This document shows positions 42,986 through 52,799 of a stretch of DNA of 64,000 nt, piece by piece. The stretch is from a virus. Under the pieces are notes generated by a model. It had not been told where the DNA came from. It was given only the letters and a program-made list of their open reading frames with translations, and searched no databases. The position numbers and the translations under genes are program-made. The stretch is taken from positions 33,778-97,777 of the IMG/VR virus record IMGVR_UViG_3300034071_000286, one strand, 5' to 3'. The first letter of the stretch is position 1; every line of letters begins with the position of its first letter.

Positions 42986-44515
42986 TTAAACTTGAATTAT
43001 CAACTTAAATGATTCTGCTGTCGTATTAGACCTTGTAACATTATTCAAGTTTTCAATATATATTGGTCTTAAATTCTTTGCGTATACATCGCCTAAGTTA
43101 GTTATTGTAATATCTACGCTTTGTGTGCCATCGCTAGATGTTACGGTTTCACCATCGATGAAATATTTATCTCCTGTCAAATACAGGACTGTGGTATTAG
43201 AAAAGGCAACTCTTCCGACTGCATTACTGGATTCTCCAGTAACAGTATCACCAACAGTGAAAACAATAGGCGAAGAAACTGTAGCTTCTAATAACTGATT
43301 ATATGTGTTAGCAGTATATTGACCACCTCTATCAGTATTAGCAAGTAAAATGCGTGGATTCTTGACTATACCAACTTTATTATACTTGGCTTCTGTTGGA
43401 ATCGTTGAGTTTTCGTTATTAGAGAATGTAAATTGAATTGAGATACCTTGGACGTTTAATTCGGATAGAATATCATATCCATGACCTCCGGGTGGGGGAG
43501 TAATCGCATAAAGATTAGCACCAGAACCTGAATTTGTATCCAACGAAATAGAAGCTCTAGAAATATCTTCACCAACATCAAGAACAACGATATCAGATAT
43601 AGTATTAGATGTAGAATCTACAACGCTATAAGCAACTGGTTGTCTATACCCGTCAGTATCAAAAACAACTCTTGGTGAAATCTTATATTGGGTAGCATTT
43701 GGAAGTATACTTGTTGTATTAGCTTCAGTTGAAAGGTAAACCCAGTTACCAACGCTGTTAGAAACATAACTTGAAATTTGGAAAATCTGAGAAGTTGTCG
43801 TTATTGTATTGTAGACGTAAATCGCAGAGCCTTTATAAAGATCGTTCTGATCGCTGGCAGAATTTTCAATCTGAATGACCGTTGAGTTAGCAGATCTAAC
43901 GATACCATTATGATAAGCCGAATATCCAGATCCTGAATTAGAAATCATGACAACTTCTACACCAGCATATGTGTTAGAATATAGAGTTGTAACTGCATTA
44001 GCGTAAACAGGGCAATAATCAACAGTGGAGAAAGTAACATACTGCTTGTATGTGATAGAAGTCAAATATCTCCACTTATATCCATCCGAAGTTTGGAAAG
44101 TTGAAGATTGAATCGTTGTTGGTCTAATAGTAGATGGAGCACCATTAGCGTTATCTAGGCACTTATAAATGTTATAACTACCACCGGTATATTCTGGAGG
44201 AGAGATCACATAATAATTATTATTTGCTAGTAGATTTTTATCAGTATTATCATATCTATCATATATAGAATTAATAGTCCACTGATTGTTTTTAATCAGT
44301 GGTGCAAAATTAGAAGGATATAATCTCTTACCGAAAATCATTTCCCAATCGTTAGTAAAAAGGGCTAATTGATCATCGTTTGAGATAGTTGGAATAATAC
44401 CGTTATGAGGTGTTGGGTTTGCTGCAAAAGCATAATAGTATGACGTATTTGAAGATACGTTATCTAACAACTCATCGATTATTGCTTTTTTATAAGATGG
44501 TAACAGTAAACCCAT
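42986..44515 (-). CDS. 8: Baseplate wedge protein gp8-like
   Basis: A 509-residue protein (T4 gp8: 334) that joins wedge subunits in the baseplate. The T4 gp8-type order is visible: SSNTSYYYAFAANPTPHN (fibre-proximal start), then IYDRYDN, YNIYKCLDNANGAPST and the conserved DGYKWRYLTSI. The extra C-terminal 170 residues are beta-rich and absent in T4. I chose the ATG at 44513-44515; an earlier TTG at 44542 would overlap the preceding gene and has no better ribosome site. It lies beside gene 7 as in T4. Confidence 0.82.
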   Translation of the reverse strand: MGLLLPSYKKAIIDELLDNVSSNTSYYYAFAANPTPHNGIIPTISNDDQLALFTNDWEMIFGKRLYPSNFAPLIKNNQWTINSIYDRYDNTDKNLLANNNYYVISPPEYTGGSYNIYKCLDNANGAPSTIRPTTIQSSTFQTSDGYKWRYLTSITYKQYVTFSTVDYCPVYANAVTTLYSNTYAGVEVVMISNSGSGYSAYHNGIVRSANSTVIQIENSASDQNDLYKGSAIYVYNTITTTSQIFQISSYVSNSVGNWVYLSTEANTTSILPNATQYKISPRVVFDTDGYRQPVAYSVVDSTSNTISDIVVLDVGEDISRASISLDTNSGSGANLYAITPPPGGHGYDILSELNVQGISIQFTFSNNENSTIPTEAKYNKVGIVKNPRILLANTDRGGQYTANTYNQLLEATVSSPIVFTVGDTVTGESSNAVGRVAFSNTTVLYLTGDKYFIDGETVTSSDGTQSVDITITNLGDVYAKNLRPIYIENLNNVTRSNTTAESFKLIIQV

Positions 44516-44520
44516 TATTC

Positions 44521-45000
44521 TTAATACCCTATGGCTGTCCAATAAACATTTGTAGATGTAACATTAGCTGTTCTAATCCGAGCTACCGTATTGTTAGTGC
44601 CTACAACAGCTGCCTGATATGTGTCTACTGTTGAGTTACTTGTAGCCGTTACAACATAAGCATTGGTGGTAAAAGCTGATGTGAACGTAGCATTACCATC
44701 AGTGCTGTTAGCTGAAATCCATCCCCAATTCATCTTAAACCCATTTGGTAGATATGTATAGCCATTAGCGCCGTTTGTGCTAGTGCCAACAATCAAACCA
44801 TTATTGGACTGAATTGAAACCGAAGAAGAGTTGATAACAGTATTTACAGACGTGTTACCAACTGTGATGTTTGTATTAACGATAGCTGTGCTGAATAGAT
44901 TTGAAAAGTTCTGATTTACAGAAACCATGGCGTCTCTTAATGGATCGCCATCGCCACCATTTGGAGTTCCTACGTTAATTGTGATTTGTTGAGTAGCCAC
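44521..45000 (-). CDS. Short fibre/collar protein with gp53-like lectin-type C-terminal domain
   Basis: A 159-residue protein. The N-terminal 45 residues (PLRDAMVSVNQNFSNLFSTA) are a helical segment frequent in T4-like marine phage structural proteins. A short GNTSVNTVINSS repeat follows, and the end from about residue 85 (LPNGFKMNWGWIS...TFTSAFTTNAYVVTATS...VYWTAIGY) is a domain typical of fibre tips. So this looks like a very short trimeric fibre between genes 7 and 8. A late box lies 64-71 bases upstream. Confidence 0.75.
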   Translation of the reverse strand: MATQQITINVGTPNGGDGDPLRDAMVSVNQNFSNLFSTAIVNTNITVGNTSVNTVINSSSVSIQSNNGLIVGTSTNGANGYTYLPNGFKMNWGWISANSTDGNATFTSAFTTNAYVVTATSNSTVDTYQAAVVGTNNTVARIRTANVTSTNVYWTAIGY

Positions 45001-45022
45001 CTTATATCCCCTATTTTAACGG

Positions 45023-47932
45023 TTAAGAGCCTATTCTATCTACTGTTAATGTTGCATTACTTGTATTTATAGTCGTTGAATCAACGGTCAACCATGTATT
45101 TGCGTAAATATAATCACTTACTAATATATTTACACTATCAACAGTAACATATGTACTATCCGAGGTCGTATAATTGTAGAAAGATGCTGGCCCACTTTCA
45201 ACCAGAGTAATTGGACTTTGTAAGACAGAAGGCTGTAGCTCAAATTTACCAAACATTTCAGCCCCAGATGGGTGGAATGTGGTGTATAAAATATCTTTAT
45301 ATTTATCTAATGCAAGAGAAGACTTTAGTTCATATGAATAATCTTGATAGTAGTAACTATCCTGAATGCGCTTATCTGAGTTTAACTCACTGTCATTTAC
45401 ACCCCAATAACCAAACCCTCTACCGATACCCGTTTTTCTAACAATACCTCTAATCTCACTAGCAGTGTCGTATTCGATGATACTTGTTGAAAGAACTGCG
45501 CCATAAGCTAAACTGTTTGTAGATCTAACTGTAACAGAAGGAACTGAGTTATATCCAGAACCTGCATACCAAGCGCCAGCAGTTGTATTGATTGAAGTTA
45601 TGTGGCCCAATGAATTAGTTAGAATTGATCCTCTTGCTGGTGATGATGTAAGACCACCAGAGAAAATAAGAGTATCACCATTAGCATAACCAATACCAGA
45701 ATTAGCAATAGTTGGGACGTTTAGAATACCATATCTATATGCGTGAACCGTCTCGCCTTCAACGTAAGCTTTACCAGAATTAATAGCCCTAACTGTCTCG
45801 ACAATATTGTTACCGCTTGAGTTCAGAGCTAAAATTCTATCGTTAATACCATTAATCGTCTTATCTAGACGCTTCATAACAGTTTCAGTAATAGCGAACT
45901 GTGCTGGCATGATAACGGGAGCAACGCCATATACAGAACTATCAGTGCACGTGTTATTAGGATAGCCATATAAAACGATCTTAGTATCATCAACAACTTG
46001 TCTAATGACTGCTAATTCAGTTGTATCTGTATTGGAGTTATTGGCTGTTAGGTAAACAATATCATCATTAGCGAAATACTTCTTAAATCTTGTGGTCTTG
46101 AATGTATGCGTCTCACCGGCTGTTGTTATTGGCTCAGTAATTAAAATCTGAGATCCACCTGGTTCTGTAGTAAGACTAAATGCTGAACTATTAGAGGCAT
46201 AAATGTAATAGATGTTATTACCAGTTAGACCAACAATTGGAGTATTTCCTGATGGGACTTCGTAATAAATCCAATCGTCTGCCTTTAGATATGTATTAGC
46301 GCTGGCGCTCTTAATATCATATGTTGCGTTGTTAACGCTGGTTGTATTAGCATAAACATTAACCGAATAACCATTAACTGATGGTGTGGTTGGATATACA
46401 ATATCGTTTAGTAGATAATGAGTTTCGGCACTAGCATTGGTATTAGCTGAAATTTGAATAACGTTACCACCTAACGTCTTACTCAAAGTCACAGATGTTG
46501 TATTTGTCGTCTTAACGTAATAAAATGTATTTGGGTTAAGATTCGTTATAGCAACATTACCAGTTGGAACACGATATAATACTAAATCGTTTACATCGTA
46601 ATTTGTATTTGCGTTTGCTATTAATAAAGCATGACTTGTGTTGTTAACCGATGTAGTGTTAGCATATATTGTAGATGTAAACGCACTTAAAATATCATCT
46701 GCTCTAAAATAGGTAACTCTTCCTGGTATGTTGATAGACGTTATTGTTGATCTAACGAAAACGTTGGCGGGAGCAATATATCCATTACCAGCTTGAACGT
46801 TGGTTAGAGTTGCAATTCTTCCAAAAAGACCATTCGAAAACGCAAGAGCGTCAGATAATGTTGATGATAAATTAGCAGAAGTGTTACTTGGAAATCCATA
46901 TGCAGTAGCATCTAGAGTTAGATCCAAATAACCAACTAGAGGATCTGTATTATATACTAGATTTTGAGTATCAGCAAGCTTAATGTTAAAGTCTGCGCCT
47001 CTACCGGTAGTATCTAATACGTTCTTGTAAATAAACACTGAAGCATTGGCCATAAAACCAAAGCCACCGTTTAGAATTGTGAAGTTTAGAGATCCATAAC
47101 CACGAAAAAGAGATTTAACCATAACATAAGCATCAACGCCGAACGCCATCTGTTCGCCAGTGCCTGGATCTCTTCTTGCTACCTTAAGAATATCACCAAC
47201 TTGGAAGTCAACGCCACTGTTGAAAACATCTAGACTATCCAAAGAACCAAGAATAAGCGGAGAAGCTGATGCAATCTCTGTATTAGATATGTAACGCTGA
47301 TCTATGATTCTTTCACCAACTACGAACTCACCGCCTTTTGGTGATATATTAGAAATATAGACTTTTTGAATAGCATCGTTATTGACGTATTCGGTATTAA
47401 TATACTCAACTAGAGCTGTCGTCTTAGATGCACTACCTATAATATTTTTACCAATAAGATCCAAGAGATTGGTAGTTAAAGATACTTCCAAATACCTTGG
47501 TTCAATCCAAATACCATCAGATACTCTAAGAACATCTCTGCCTGGGAGATAAACTTCAACGTCTTCGTTATAAATCATCTTGAATAGAAGTTTATAACAC
47601 TGAATAGTTCCCTTTGAACTATAAACGTCGATAATGTGTTTTAATAGAAATCTTTTATTTACGATAACATTGAATGGGATACCATATAGATATTTCTTCT
47701 GAAAATATTCAAGAAACTTTTCGACTGTAGTATCAATATCTCTATATTCTAATAATTCACGTGATTCTCTAATTGGTCCGCCATGAGCGTCTCCTGAAAT
47801 ATCACCACTGGATTCCATCCATTCGTAATATGCTTTAACGAATAGAATAAATGTTTCACCTTCCTCTTGGTAGAACTGAGGAAACTGACTTTCAATAAAA
47901 TTAGAAATGAACTTTTCTGTATAAGAATCCAT
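45023..47932 (-). CDS. 7: Baseplate wedge protein, gp7-like
   Basis: A 969-residue protein in the place of T4 gene 7 (1032 aa), between genes 6 and 8. The start FIESQFPQFYQEEGETFILFVKAYYEWME (in pieces), then LLEYRDIDTTVEKFLEYFQKKYLYGIP, is characteristic of the wedge protein of marine T4-like phages. A central region carries three repeats around NVYANTTSVNN and 'FYVKTTNTTSVTLSKT'-type units, beta domains that may contact fibres. Direct similarity to T4 gp7 is weak, so the symbol rests on position and size. Confidence 0.78.
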   Translation of the reverse strand: MDSYTEKFISNFIESQFPQFYQEEGETFILFVKAYYEWMESSGDISGDAHGGPIRESRELLEYRDIDTTVEKFLEYFQKKYLYGIPFNVIVNKRFLLKHIIDVYSSKGTIQCYKLLFKMIYNEDVEVYLPGRDVLRVSDGIWIEPRYLEVSLTTNLLDLIGKNIIGSASKTTALVEYINTEYVNNDAIQKVYISNISPKGGEFVVGERIIDQRYISNTEIASASPLILGSLDSLDVFNSGVDFQVGDILKVARRDPGTGEQMAFGVDAYVMVKSLFRGYGSLNFTILNGGFGFMANASVFIYKNVLDTTGRGADFNIKLADTQNLVYNTDPLVGYLDLTLDATAYGFPSNTSANLSSTLSDALAFSNGLFGRIATLTNVQAGNGYIAPANVFVRSTITSINIPGRVTYFRADDILSAFTSTIYANTTSVNNTSHALLIANANTNYDVNDLVLYRVPTGNVAITNLNPNTFYYVKTTNTTSVTLSKTLGGNVIQISANTNASAETHYLLNDIVYPTTPSVNGYSVNVYANTTSVNNATYDIKSASANTYLKADDWIYYEVPSGNTPIVGLTGNNIYYIYASNSSAFSLTTEPGGSQILITEPITTAGETHTFKTTRFKKYFANDDIVYLTANNSNTDTTELAVIRQVVDDTKIVLYGYPNNTCTDSSVYGVAPVIMPAQFAITETVMKRLDKTINGINDRILALNSSGNNIVETVRAINSGKAYVEGETVHAYRYGILNVPTIANSGIGYANGDTLIFSGGLTSSPARGSILTNSLGHITSINTTAGAWYAGSGYNSVPSVTVRSTNSLAYGAVLSTSIIEYDTASEIRGIVRKTGIGRGFGYWGVNDSELNSDKRIQDSYYYQDYSYELKSSLALDKYKDILYTTFHPSGAEMFGKFELQPSVLQSPITLVESGPASFYNYTTSDSTYVTVDSVNILVSDYIYANTWLTVDSTTINTSNATLTVDRIGS
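45064..45071 (-). promoter_or_regulatory. Possible late promoter for the short fibre gene
   Basis: Exact minus-strand TATAAATA inside the last codons of the gp7-like gene, 64 bases before the start of the 159-residue gene. The spacing would give a leader of about 58 bases. Confidence 0.5.
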
Positions 47933-47933
47933 C

Positions 47934-49757
47934 TTAATTTACTACCGTCTCTATAACTTCTATGGATACATCTTCAGCCTCAATTAATAGGATCATATTC
48001 TTAGTTGAAATAATATCTTTATTTTGTGTTGATAATTCCAACGCTATCGAATTAATATACGACGATGTTTTCAAGTTGGTTATAATAACACGACCTGTTA
48101 CATAATCAATTGTGCCTATTGCAGAGTTTACTACGTATTTAACGCCATTTATATACGTATATAAAATGATATTGCCGATAGCATCGTCTTCCAAATAGCA
48201 GTTAGACCAAATAACATCAGATGAATCCACATAATCAAACGCTGTACTTGTGAACACTCTTTCGTCTGGATACGCTATGCCATTATATACGCCTTCTTGT
48301 TCTGGTTTATTATTAAAGCGAATATCGTAAGATGTTTGAAAGTTTAATTTTGGTGAAATTTTCTTAACGATCTTGATATTTGTATCATTACTGGTGATAC
48401 TAGTGTCAGTCTCATCAATATGAGTTACAAACTTACTATATCTAAAATCATTGCCGAATTTTTCAATATGAGCTTTACTGAATGCTAGAATTTCATCCAA
48501 AACACTGCTTTGTATTTCATTGGCATATTTTGTAGTTAATTTTGAATTATATTGAACCACCGTATCAACTTTGATATAGAAATATTCTGGATCTGAAATC
48601 TTAACTCTGTTTGGTAATACAATATAATCGTTCAAATACGTCTTAATCTGATTTTTTAGATAATCAGGAGCGATAGTGGAAGATGAAGGTTTAATACAAA
48701 CAACAACTCTACCATATTCCTTTGGCTCCAATTCTTGACCACCATAGATGATAACGTCATCGATCTGTCCACCGAACTCACTAACAACAAGAGATGCATA
48801 GTCGTCCGAAGTAACGGCTCTTTGTTGTGATGCATATTTTCTAGGAGCAGCGAATCTAATAGATTCAATAGATTCCTGATTAGCACCGATGGTTGAAGCT
48901 GTTATAACATTAATGTCAGATACAGTAGCACTACCGCCGTTGATGACGCCTAAGTTATCAGTTATGCTGAAATTATCTACCCCGTTACCATCAGTTCCCT
49001 CTGTGACAATATAACTAACAGTTATAGAAGAAAGATTATCTGGTTTTCTACCAAACAATCCGTCACCGAAAACAATTTGATATCTACCACCATCTACGGC
49101 TTGTAGAAAGAAAACGGTTGATGTGCTTGTAAGACCGAATAAACTGTCAGCCTTAGAATAAGAAACAGAATTTGCACCTGAACTATCAGAAATAGTTACA
49201 GTAATAGATGATGTATCAATGCCATCGTTCGTTAAAATGAATCTTTGATCTTCAATGTTATAATCAACTATAAACGAATCTTGAAAATATATACCTTGAT
49301 TGATTTGAAGGTTATCAATAACGTAATAATTATTACTAGACACATACGTTGTAGTTTGATCGGTTACGAAATTATATGTTCCATTAGAATTAACACCGGA
49401 GAATTTTGTTCCCTTTGGAATTGTAATCTTGTTAGCGCCAATACCTGTAGTTGATACCGTAAAAGAGACATTAGCAACAGACGCATGAGAGCTTCTTGGG
49501 GTATAGTTTAACTCTTTAGCGTGTGAAATGACAGAATTGTATTTTTGGGCTGAATCCAAAAACATTTCTGACGCAACCATATTCAAATAGAAAGAATTCA
49601 AATATGAGTTATACGCCATGACATCTAACAGGACGCTGATATTAGACCCATCGAAATTGTAGTCTTTGAAAACTGATTGTGATTTTAAGTATTCTTTGAA
49701 GTTGCCTTTGAGAGTGTCAAAATCAAGGGAACTTAAAACTAATGAGCTGTTTGCCAT
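47934..49757 (-). CDS. 6: Baseplate wedge protein gp6
   Basis: A 607-residue wedge protein that forms the ring at the heart of the baseplate (T4 gp6: 660 aa; J-family core). Conserved parts are LSSLDFDTLKGNFKEYLKSQSVFKDYNFDGSNISVLLDV (in pieces) near the start, YNSYLNSFYLNMVASEMFL, SIRFAAPRKYASQQRAVTSDDY in the middle, and LPNRVKISDPEYFYIKV. It shares one base with gene 25 upstream, and is followed 1 base later by the gp7-like gene, the T4 partners of the same wedge. Confidence 0.93.
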   Translation of the reverse strand: MANSSLVLSSLDFDTLKGNFKEYLKSQSVFKDYNFDGSNISVLLDVMAYNSYLNSFYLNMVASEMFLDSAQKYNSVISHAKELNYTPRSSHASVANVSFTVSTTGIGANKITIPKGTKFSGVNSNGTYNFVTDQTTTYVSSNNYYVIDNLQINQGIYFQDSFIVDYNIEDQRFILTNDGIDTSSITVTISDSSGANSVSYSKADSLFGLTSTSTVFFLQAVDGGRYQIVFGDGLFGRKPDNLSSITVSYIVTEGTDGNGVDNFSITDNLGVINGGSATVSDINVITASTIGANQESIESIRFAAPRKYASQQRAVTSDDYASLVVSEFGGQIDDVIIYGGQELEPKEYGRVVVCIKPSSSTIAPDYLKNQIKTYLNDYIVLPNRVKISDPEYFYIKVDTVVQYNSKLTTKYANEIQSSVLDEILAFSKAHIEKFGNDFRYSKFVTHIDETDTSITSNDTNIKIVKKISPKLNFQTSYDIRFNNKPEQEGVYNGIAYPDERVFTSTAFDYVDSSDVIWSNCYLEDDAIGNIILYTYINGVKYVVNSAIGTIDYVTGRVIITNLKTSSYINSIALELSTQNKDIISTKNMILLIEAEDVSIEVIETVVN

Positions 49758-50185
49758 TATCGGACTCTTTTTAATAGGACGGTAAGAGTAATTGGTTCTG
49801 GGTTATTTATTAAAGTATAAAGAATTGTAATATCAAGTGCATTTTCATCAGAAGGATCAATACTTACAGTCGTTTTTATTAGATTTGCTCTTGGTTCATT
49901 GTTTTTTATAGTGTTTTCGATCAATAATTCAATCTCATGAGCGTTTTCTGCTGTATTATGTTCAAACAAAGCATTATAGACATCAGACCCAATCAATGGC
50001 TGAAATAGTCTTTCACCAAGATTAGTTTTAATAAGATTTCTGAGAGATTGATTTACTGACTGCTCATTTGTAACCCTTGCTAACTGATTACCAAAAGGAG
50101 TTTTAGCAAAGCTAGATGTGAAATCAGAAAAGAAATCTTTCTGTTTATTTGTGCCTGTTAGGGCGTCTGCTCTTGTAATTGCCAT
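49757..50185 (-). CDS. 25: Baseplate wedge protein gp25
   Basis: A 142-residue protein of the gp25 / sheath-initiator family (T4 gp25: 132 aa). It has the family core SVNQSLRNLIKTNLGERLFQPLIGSDVYNALFE (in pieces), where the first sheath ring attaches, and the EN...I-YTL-N beta hairpin at the end. It overlaps gene 6 by one base. Its fold resembles lysozyme in some descriptions, but no catalytic residues are expected or seen. Confidence 0.92.
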   Translation of the reverse strand: MAITRADALTGTNKQKDFFSDFTSSFAKTPFGNQLARVTNEQSVNQSLRNLIKTNLGERLFQPLIGSDVYNALFEHNTAENAHEIELLIENTIKNNEPRANLIKTTVSIDPSDENALDITILYTLINNPEPITLTVLLKRVR

Positions 50186-50186
50186 T

Positions 50187-50468
50187 TTATCCTACGTCTA
50201 CTAAACTACTGCCTGAAGATGCTTTGGGGTTACAGTGTTCTCCCCCAAGCGACGGACATAAATTATCTTGGTTGGCGTTATCTGTTACTACAATCACACT
50301 CTTACCACCAATCTTAAGATAGGTTTTACTTGCGATTAATCCACCAGCACCGTGCGTATTCTGATCGCCTTCTACTGCCCAAGCTTTTCCATCAATGGTA
50401 ACAAAACTTTGAGTGGCAATCGTTGTAGCGCCACAAGATCTTTGATCGCCGTGTCTATGTGCTTGCAT
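50187..50468 (-). CDS. PAAR-type spike tip protein (gp5.4-like)
   Basis: A 93-residue protein that would cap the central spike as a sharpened, metal-bound tip. It starts MQAHRHGDQRSCGATT, contains NTHGAGGL and ends CPSLGGEHCNPKAS. His and Cys residues (H4, H6, C12, H39, C71, H78, C79) are spread as in PAAR-repeat proteins, which bind iron or zinc with a His/Cys set. It is encoded just before gene 25 and after the spike beta-helix gene, in keeping with a tip on that spike. Confidence 0.85.
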   Translation of the reverse strand: MQAHRHGDQRSCGATTIATQSFVTIDGKAWAVEGDQNTHGAGGLIASKTYLKIGGKSVIVVTDNANQDNLCPSLGGEHCNPKASSGSSLVDVG

Positions 50469-50472
50469 TCAC

Positions 50473-51315
50473 TTATCCTTGTTCGAACTTAATTTGTGAA
50501 CCCTTAATTGTGATCGTTCCACTTTCAATCGTAATACTAGATCCACCAACTGTTAGAGTGATCTTACTATCAGCCTTTAAGTTTATTTCTTGTGCCTTAA
50601 CATTCGCTACATCTGATGCCGTAATCAAAACCTTAGCAGCAGAATTAACCGATGCATCGTTACCAGTCTGTAACAAGAACGTACTGGTGGTTTCTATTTT
50701 TCCTTTTTCTTTTACATAAACATCATAGTTCTGTCCAGCGTACATCGATACGTCTTTTTTAAATACGGATGCTTGTACGCCTTCTCCCATAATAACGTGA
50801 TTCTGTTCTACGTGCTGGAATAGATCACCGCCAAACTTCTGTCTCTTGGTCTGGCTATAACCTTCACTGGAAACACCACCAGAAGCTTGAGATGTCACAT
50901 GAGCTTCATTGCCCTTAATCTTAACTTCTTTACCACCTGTGCCTCTGATATAATTCTTTTTAATAGCGTGTCCAAAGTCAGCGCCGACTTCTAATCTACC
51001 AGTCTTCTCAGCATTAATATCTAAGTGAGCATCTGTATGAGTAGACTTTCCTCCAGCATAATAACCCCTATGTTGACCTGGAAACATAGAAGTATGAATC
51101 TCTTTATCGTTATCGTCTTGTTGTGTGGTCTCATAACTACCGCTGGCTTTTAATCTTTCAGTGAAGAACTTTTTAGGTTCATCTGGATTAGCATAAGTCA
51201 TATGATGACCACCAAGAGCATCCCACTCTCCGTGTACATAACCGTATTTTGGTTCTATGTCCTGTTCGCTTACCGCATCCTTTGGTAATTTCTTATTATG
51301 TTTCTTTCCAGCCAT
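50473..51315 (-). CDS. Central spike beta-helix protein (gp5 C-terminal part)
   Basis: A 280-residue protein corresponding to the C-terminal needle of T4 gp5. The last 110 residues show short repeating strands (VLITASDVANVKAQEINLKADSKITLTVGGSSITIESGTITIKG in pieces), the VxVxVxGxx pattern of trimeric spike helices. The N-terminal part is Lys/His-rich with no lysozyme motif. In T4 this needle is fused to OB-fold and lysozyme domains; here the OB-fold is a separate gene (52799-53209) with another gene between. The PAAR tip gene follows 4 bases later. Confidence 0.83.
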   Translation of the reverse strand: MAGKKHNKKLPKDAVSEQDIEPKYGYVHGEWDALGGHHMTYANPDEPKKFFTERLKASGSYETTQQDDNDKEIHTSMFPGQHRGYYAGGKSTHTDAHLDINAEKTGRLEVGADFGHAIKKNYIRGTGGKEVKIKGNEAHVTSQASGGVSSEGYSQTKRQKFGGDLFQHVEQNHVIMGEGVQASVFKKDVSMYAGQNYDVYVKEKGKIETTSTFLLQTGNDASVNSAAKVLITASDVANVKAQEINLKADSKITLTVGGSSITIESGTITIKGSQIKFEQG

Positions 51316-52799
51316 TAACTTATTCCTAATAATTTCAATAATTGCGAAACATTCTTCAAGCCACCAGAACTAATACCGCCACCAGAATAACTACCTCCAC
51401 CAGAAGCACCAGGGAATCCGCTACCTGCTCCACCACCGCCGCCTCCTGAGTTTCCACCGAAGCCACCAAAACTACCCAATAAGCTACCGCCACCAAGACT
51501 ACCCAATATGCCTCCGATACCACCACCTCCAGAACCGAAGCCTCCCATAATATTAGAAAGACCTCCCATATTACCAAGAGAACCTAAAGCACCTCCCGTA
51601 CCACCGCCTAAAGCACCTTTACCTAATTCAAAGATTTGATTATTGAGTGCCATATCTTTAGTATATTGCTGAAGAACTTTTCCAACTTCACCCTGATTTA
51701 ATACAGATTGTGGTAACTGTTCTCCTTGAATTAATCCCATAAGCTGTTGAAGTTGTCCTCCCATCATACCCATTAGATTACCACCACCGCCACCACCGCC
51801 GCCTTGGTTTTGGTTTGCTGCACCACTACCCATAGTAGTATTTAACGTATTCGTTTCAACATTATAACTCTCATCAATCAAAATAGTATTTAATATAGAA
51901 GCCGTTAATATATAAATGGTTTCTGGTTTAAAATATGGATCCAATAAAGTAGCAATAGATGTTTCAGAGTATGAATAGATTGCTTCTTGCGCAGATTCAT
52001 AAACGTATGATTTTACTTCTCTCTTTACCCACATTCTTTCATAAGCTGTAGAATTTAAGCTTGGTAGCATATGCTTAAACTCTCTGTAACCGGGATATGG
52101 ATCATCTTCTATCGTATAAAACTGTTCGACCCAATCGCCTGGAACATCTGTAATTAAATTAACTGCGTTTGGTATCTTTGCTCCGAAGATTGCTTCGTTA
52201 TAAACCGATACTGGAATATTATCTGGACCATAATATAGAGCAACCTTAATTAGATTGGCAACAGAATTTAACACTAAGTTTCTATAACCGCTATCAATCT
52301 TATCAATTCCGCCGTTGCTTAATATCATAACTAGGATTTCAATAACTCTTTCAAATCCATATCTTCTAACTAAGATGGCTAAAGCACCAGTAAAGGAATC
52401 TTCAAGAACATTAATGATGCCTGATGGGACAAACGGAACTACGCCAGAACCGAAGTTACCTCCACCTCCGCCGCCACCGCCCATTCCACTGCCCATACCA
52501 AGAATACTAATCATCATCATGGCTTGCTGATACATCTGTGGAAACTGCTGAGCGTTACCTTGTGGATCTACCATCTGCATAATAGAAGGAAGATCAGTTT
52601 GACCTTTATCAGCCGAAGCAGAAGTTGCTTTATCGGCATTAGGAGCAAACTTATCTCTAACGTCTGTTAACTTTTTAGAATCATCTGGTTTAACTGCTGG
52701 TGGATCAGCATATTTTGGATCTTTCTTTGGTGCTTTACCGCCCATCGTCTGATTATTAGGACTTACTCTTTTACCTTGATCGAAAGCGCTTTTAGCCAT
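51315..52799 (-). CDS. Gly-rich baseplate hub-region structural protein
   Basis: A 494-residue protein with three parts: a Lys/Pro-rich disordered start (1-60), a helical domain of about 250 residues (VLEDSFTGALAILVRRYGFERVIEILVMIL and others), and a C-terminal 150-residue tail composed largely of Gly with Ser, Leu and Met. Two extra Gly runs (GGGGGGGG) flank the helical domain. It lies between the OB-fold gene and the needle gene, so it probably belongs to the hub or spike. No homologue in T4 is recognised; function unknown. Confidence 0.75.
   Translation of the reverse strand: MAKSAFDQGKRVSPNNQTMGGKAPKKDPKYADPPAVKPDDSKKLTDVRDKFAPNADKATSASADKGQTDLPSIMQMVDPQGNAQQFPQMYQQAMMMISILGMGSGMGGGGGGGGNFGSGVVPFVPSGIINVLEDSFTGALAILVRRYGFERVIEILVMILSNGGIDKIDSGYRNLVLNSVANLIKVALYYGPDNIPVSVYNEAIFGAKIPNAVNLITDVPGDWVEQFYTIEDDPYPGYREFKHMLPSLNSTAYERMWVKREVKSYVYESAQEAIYSYSETSIATLLDPYFKPETIYILTASILNTILIDESYNVETNTLNTTMGSGAANQNQGGGGGGGGNLMGMMGGQLQQLMGLIQGEQLPQSVLNQGEVGKVLQQYTKDMALNNQIFELGKGALGGGTGGALGSLGNMGGLSNIMGGFGSGGGGIGGILGSLGGGSLLGSFGGFGGNSGGGGGGAGSGFPGASGGGSYSGGGISSGGLKNVSQLLKLLGIS

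Noticed and set aside
44516-44542. Longer gp8-like start at a TTG codon
   Set aside because: It overlaps the preceding gene; the ATG at 44515 is the simpler choice.
51356-51577. Val/Leu-rich minus-strand frame inside the Gly-rich gene
   Set aside because: Out-of-frame reading of Gly codons; the real gene in the other frame is continuous and fits its neighbours.
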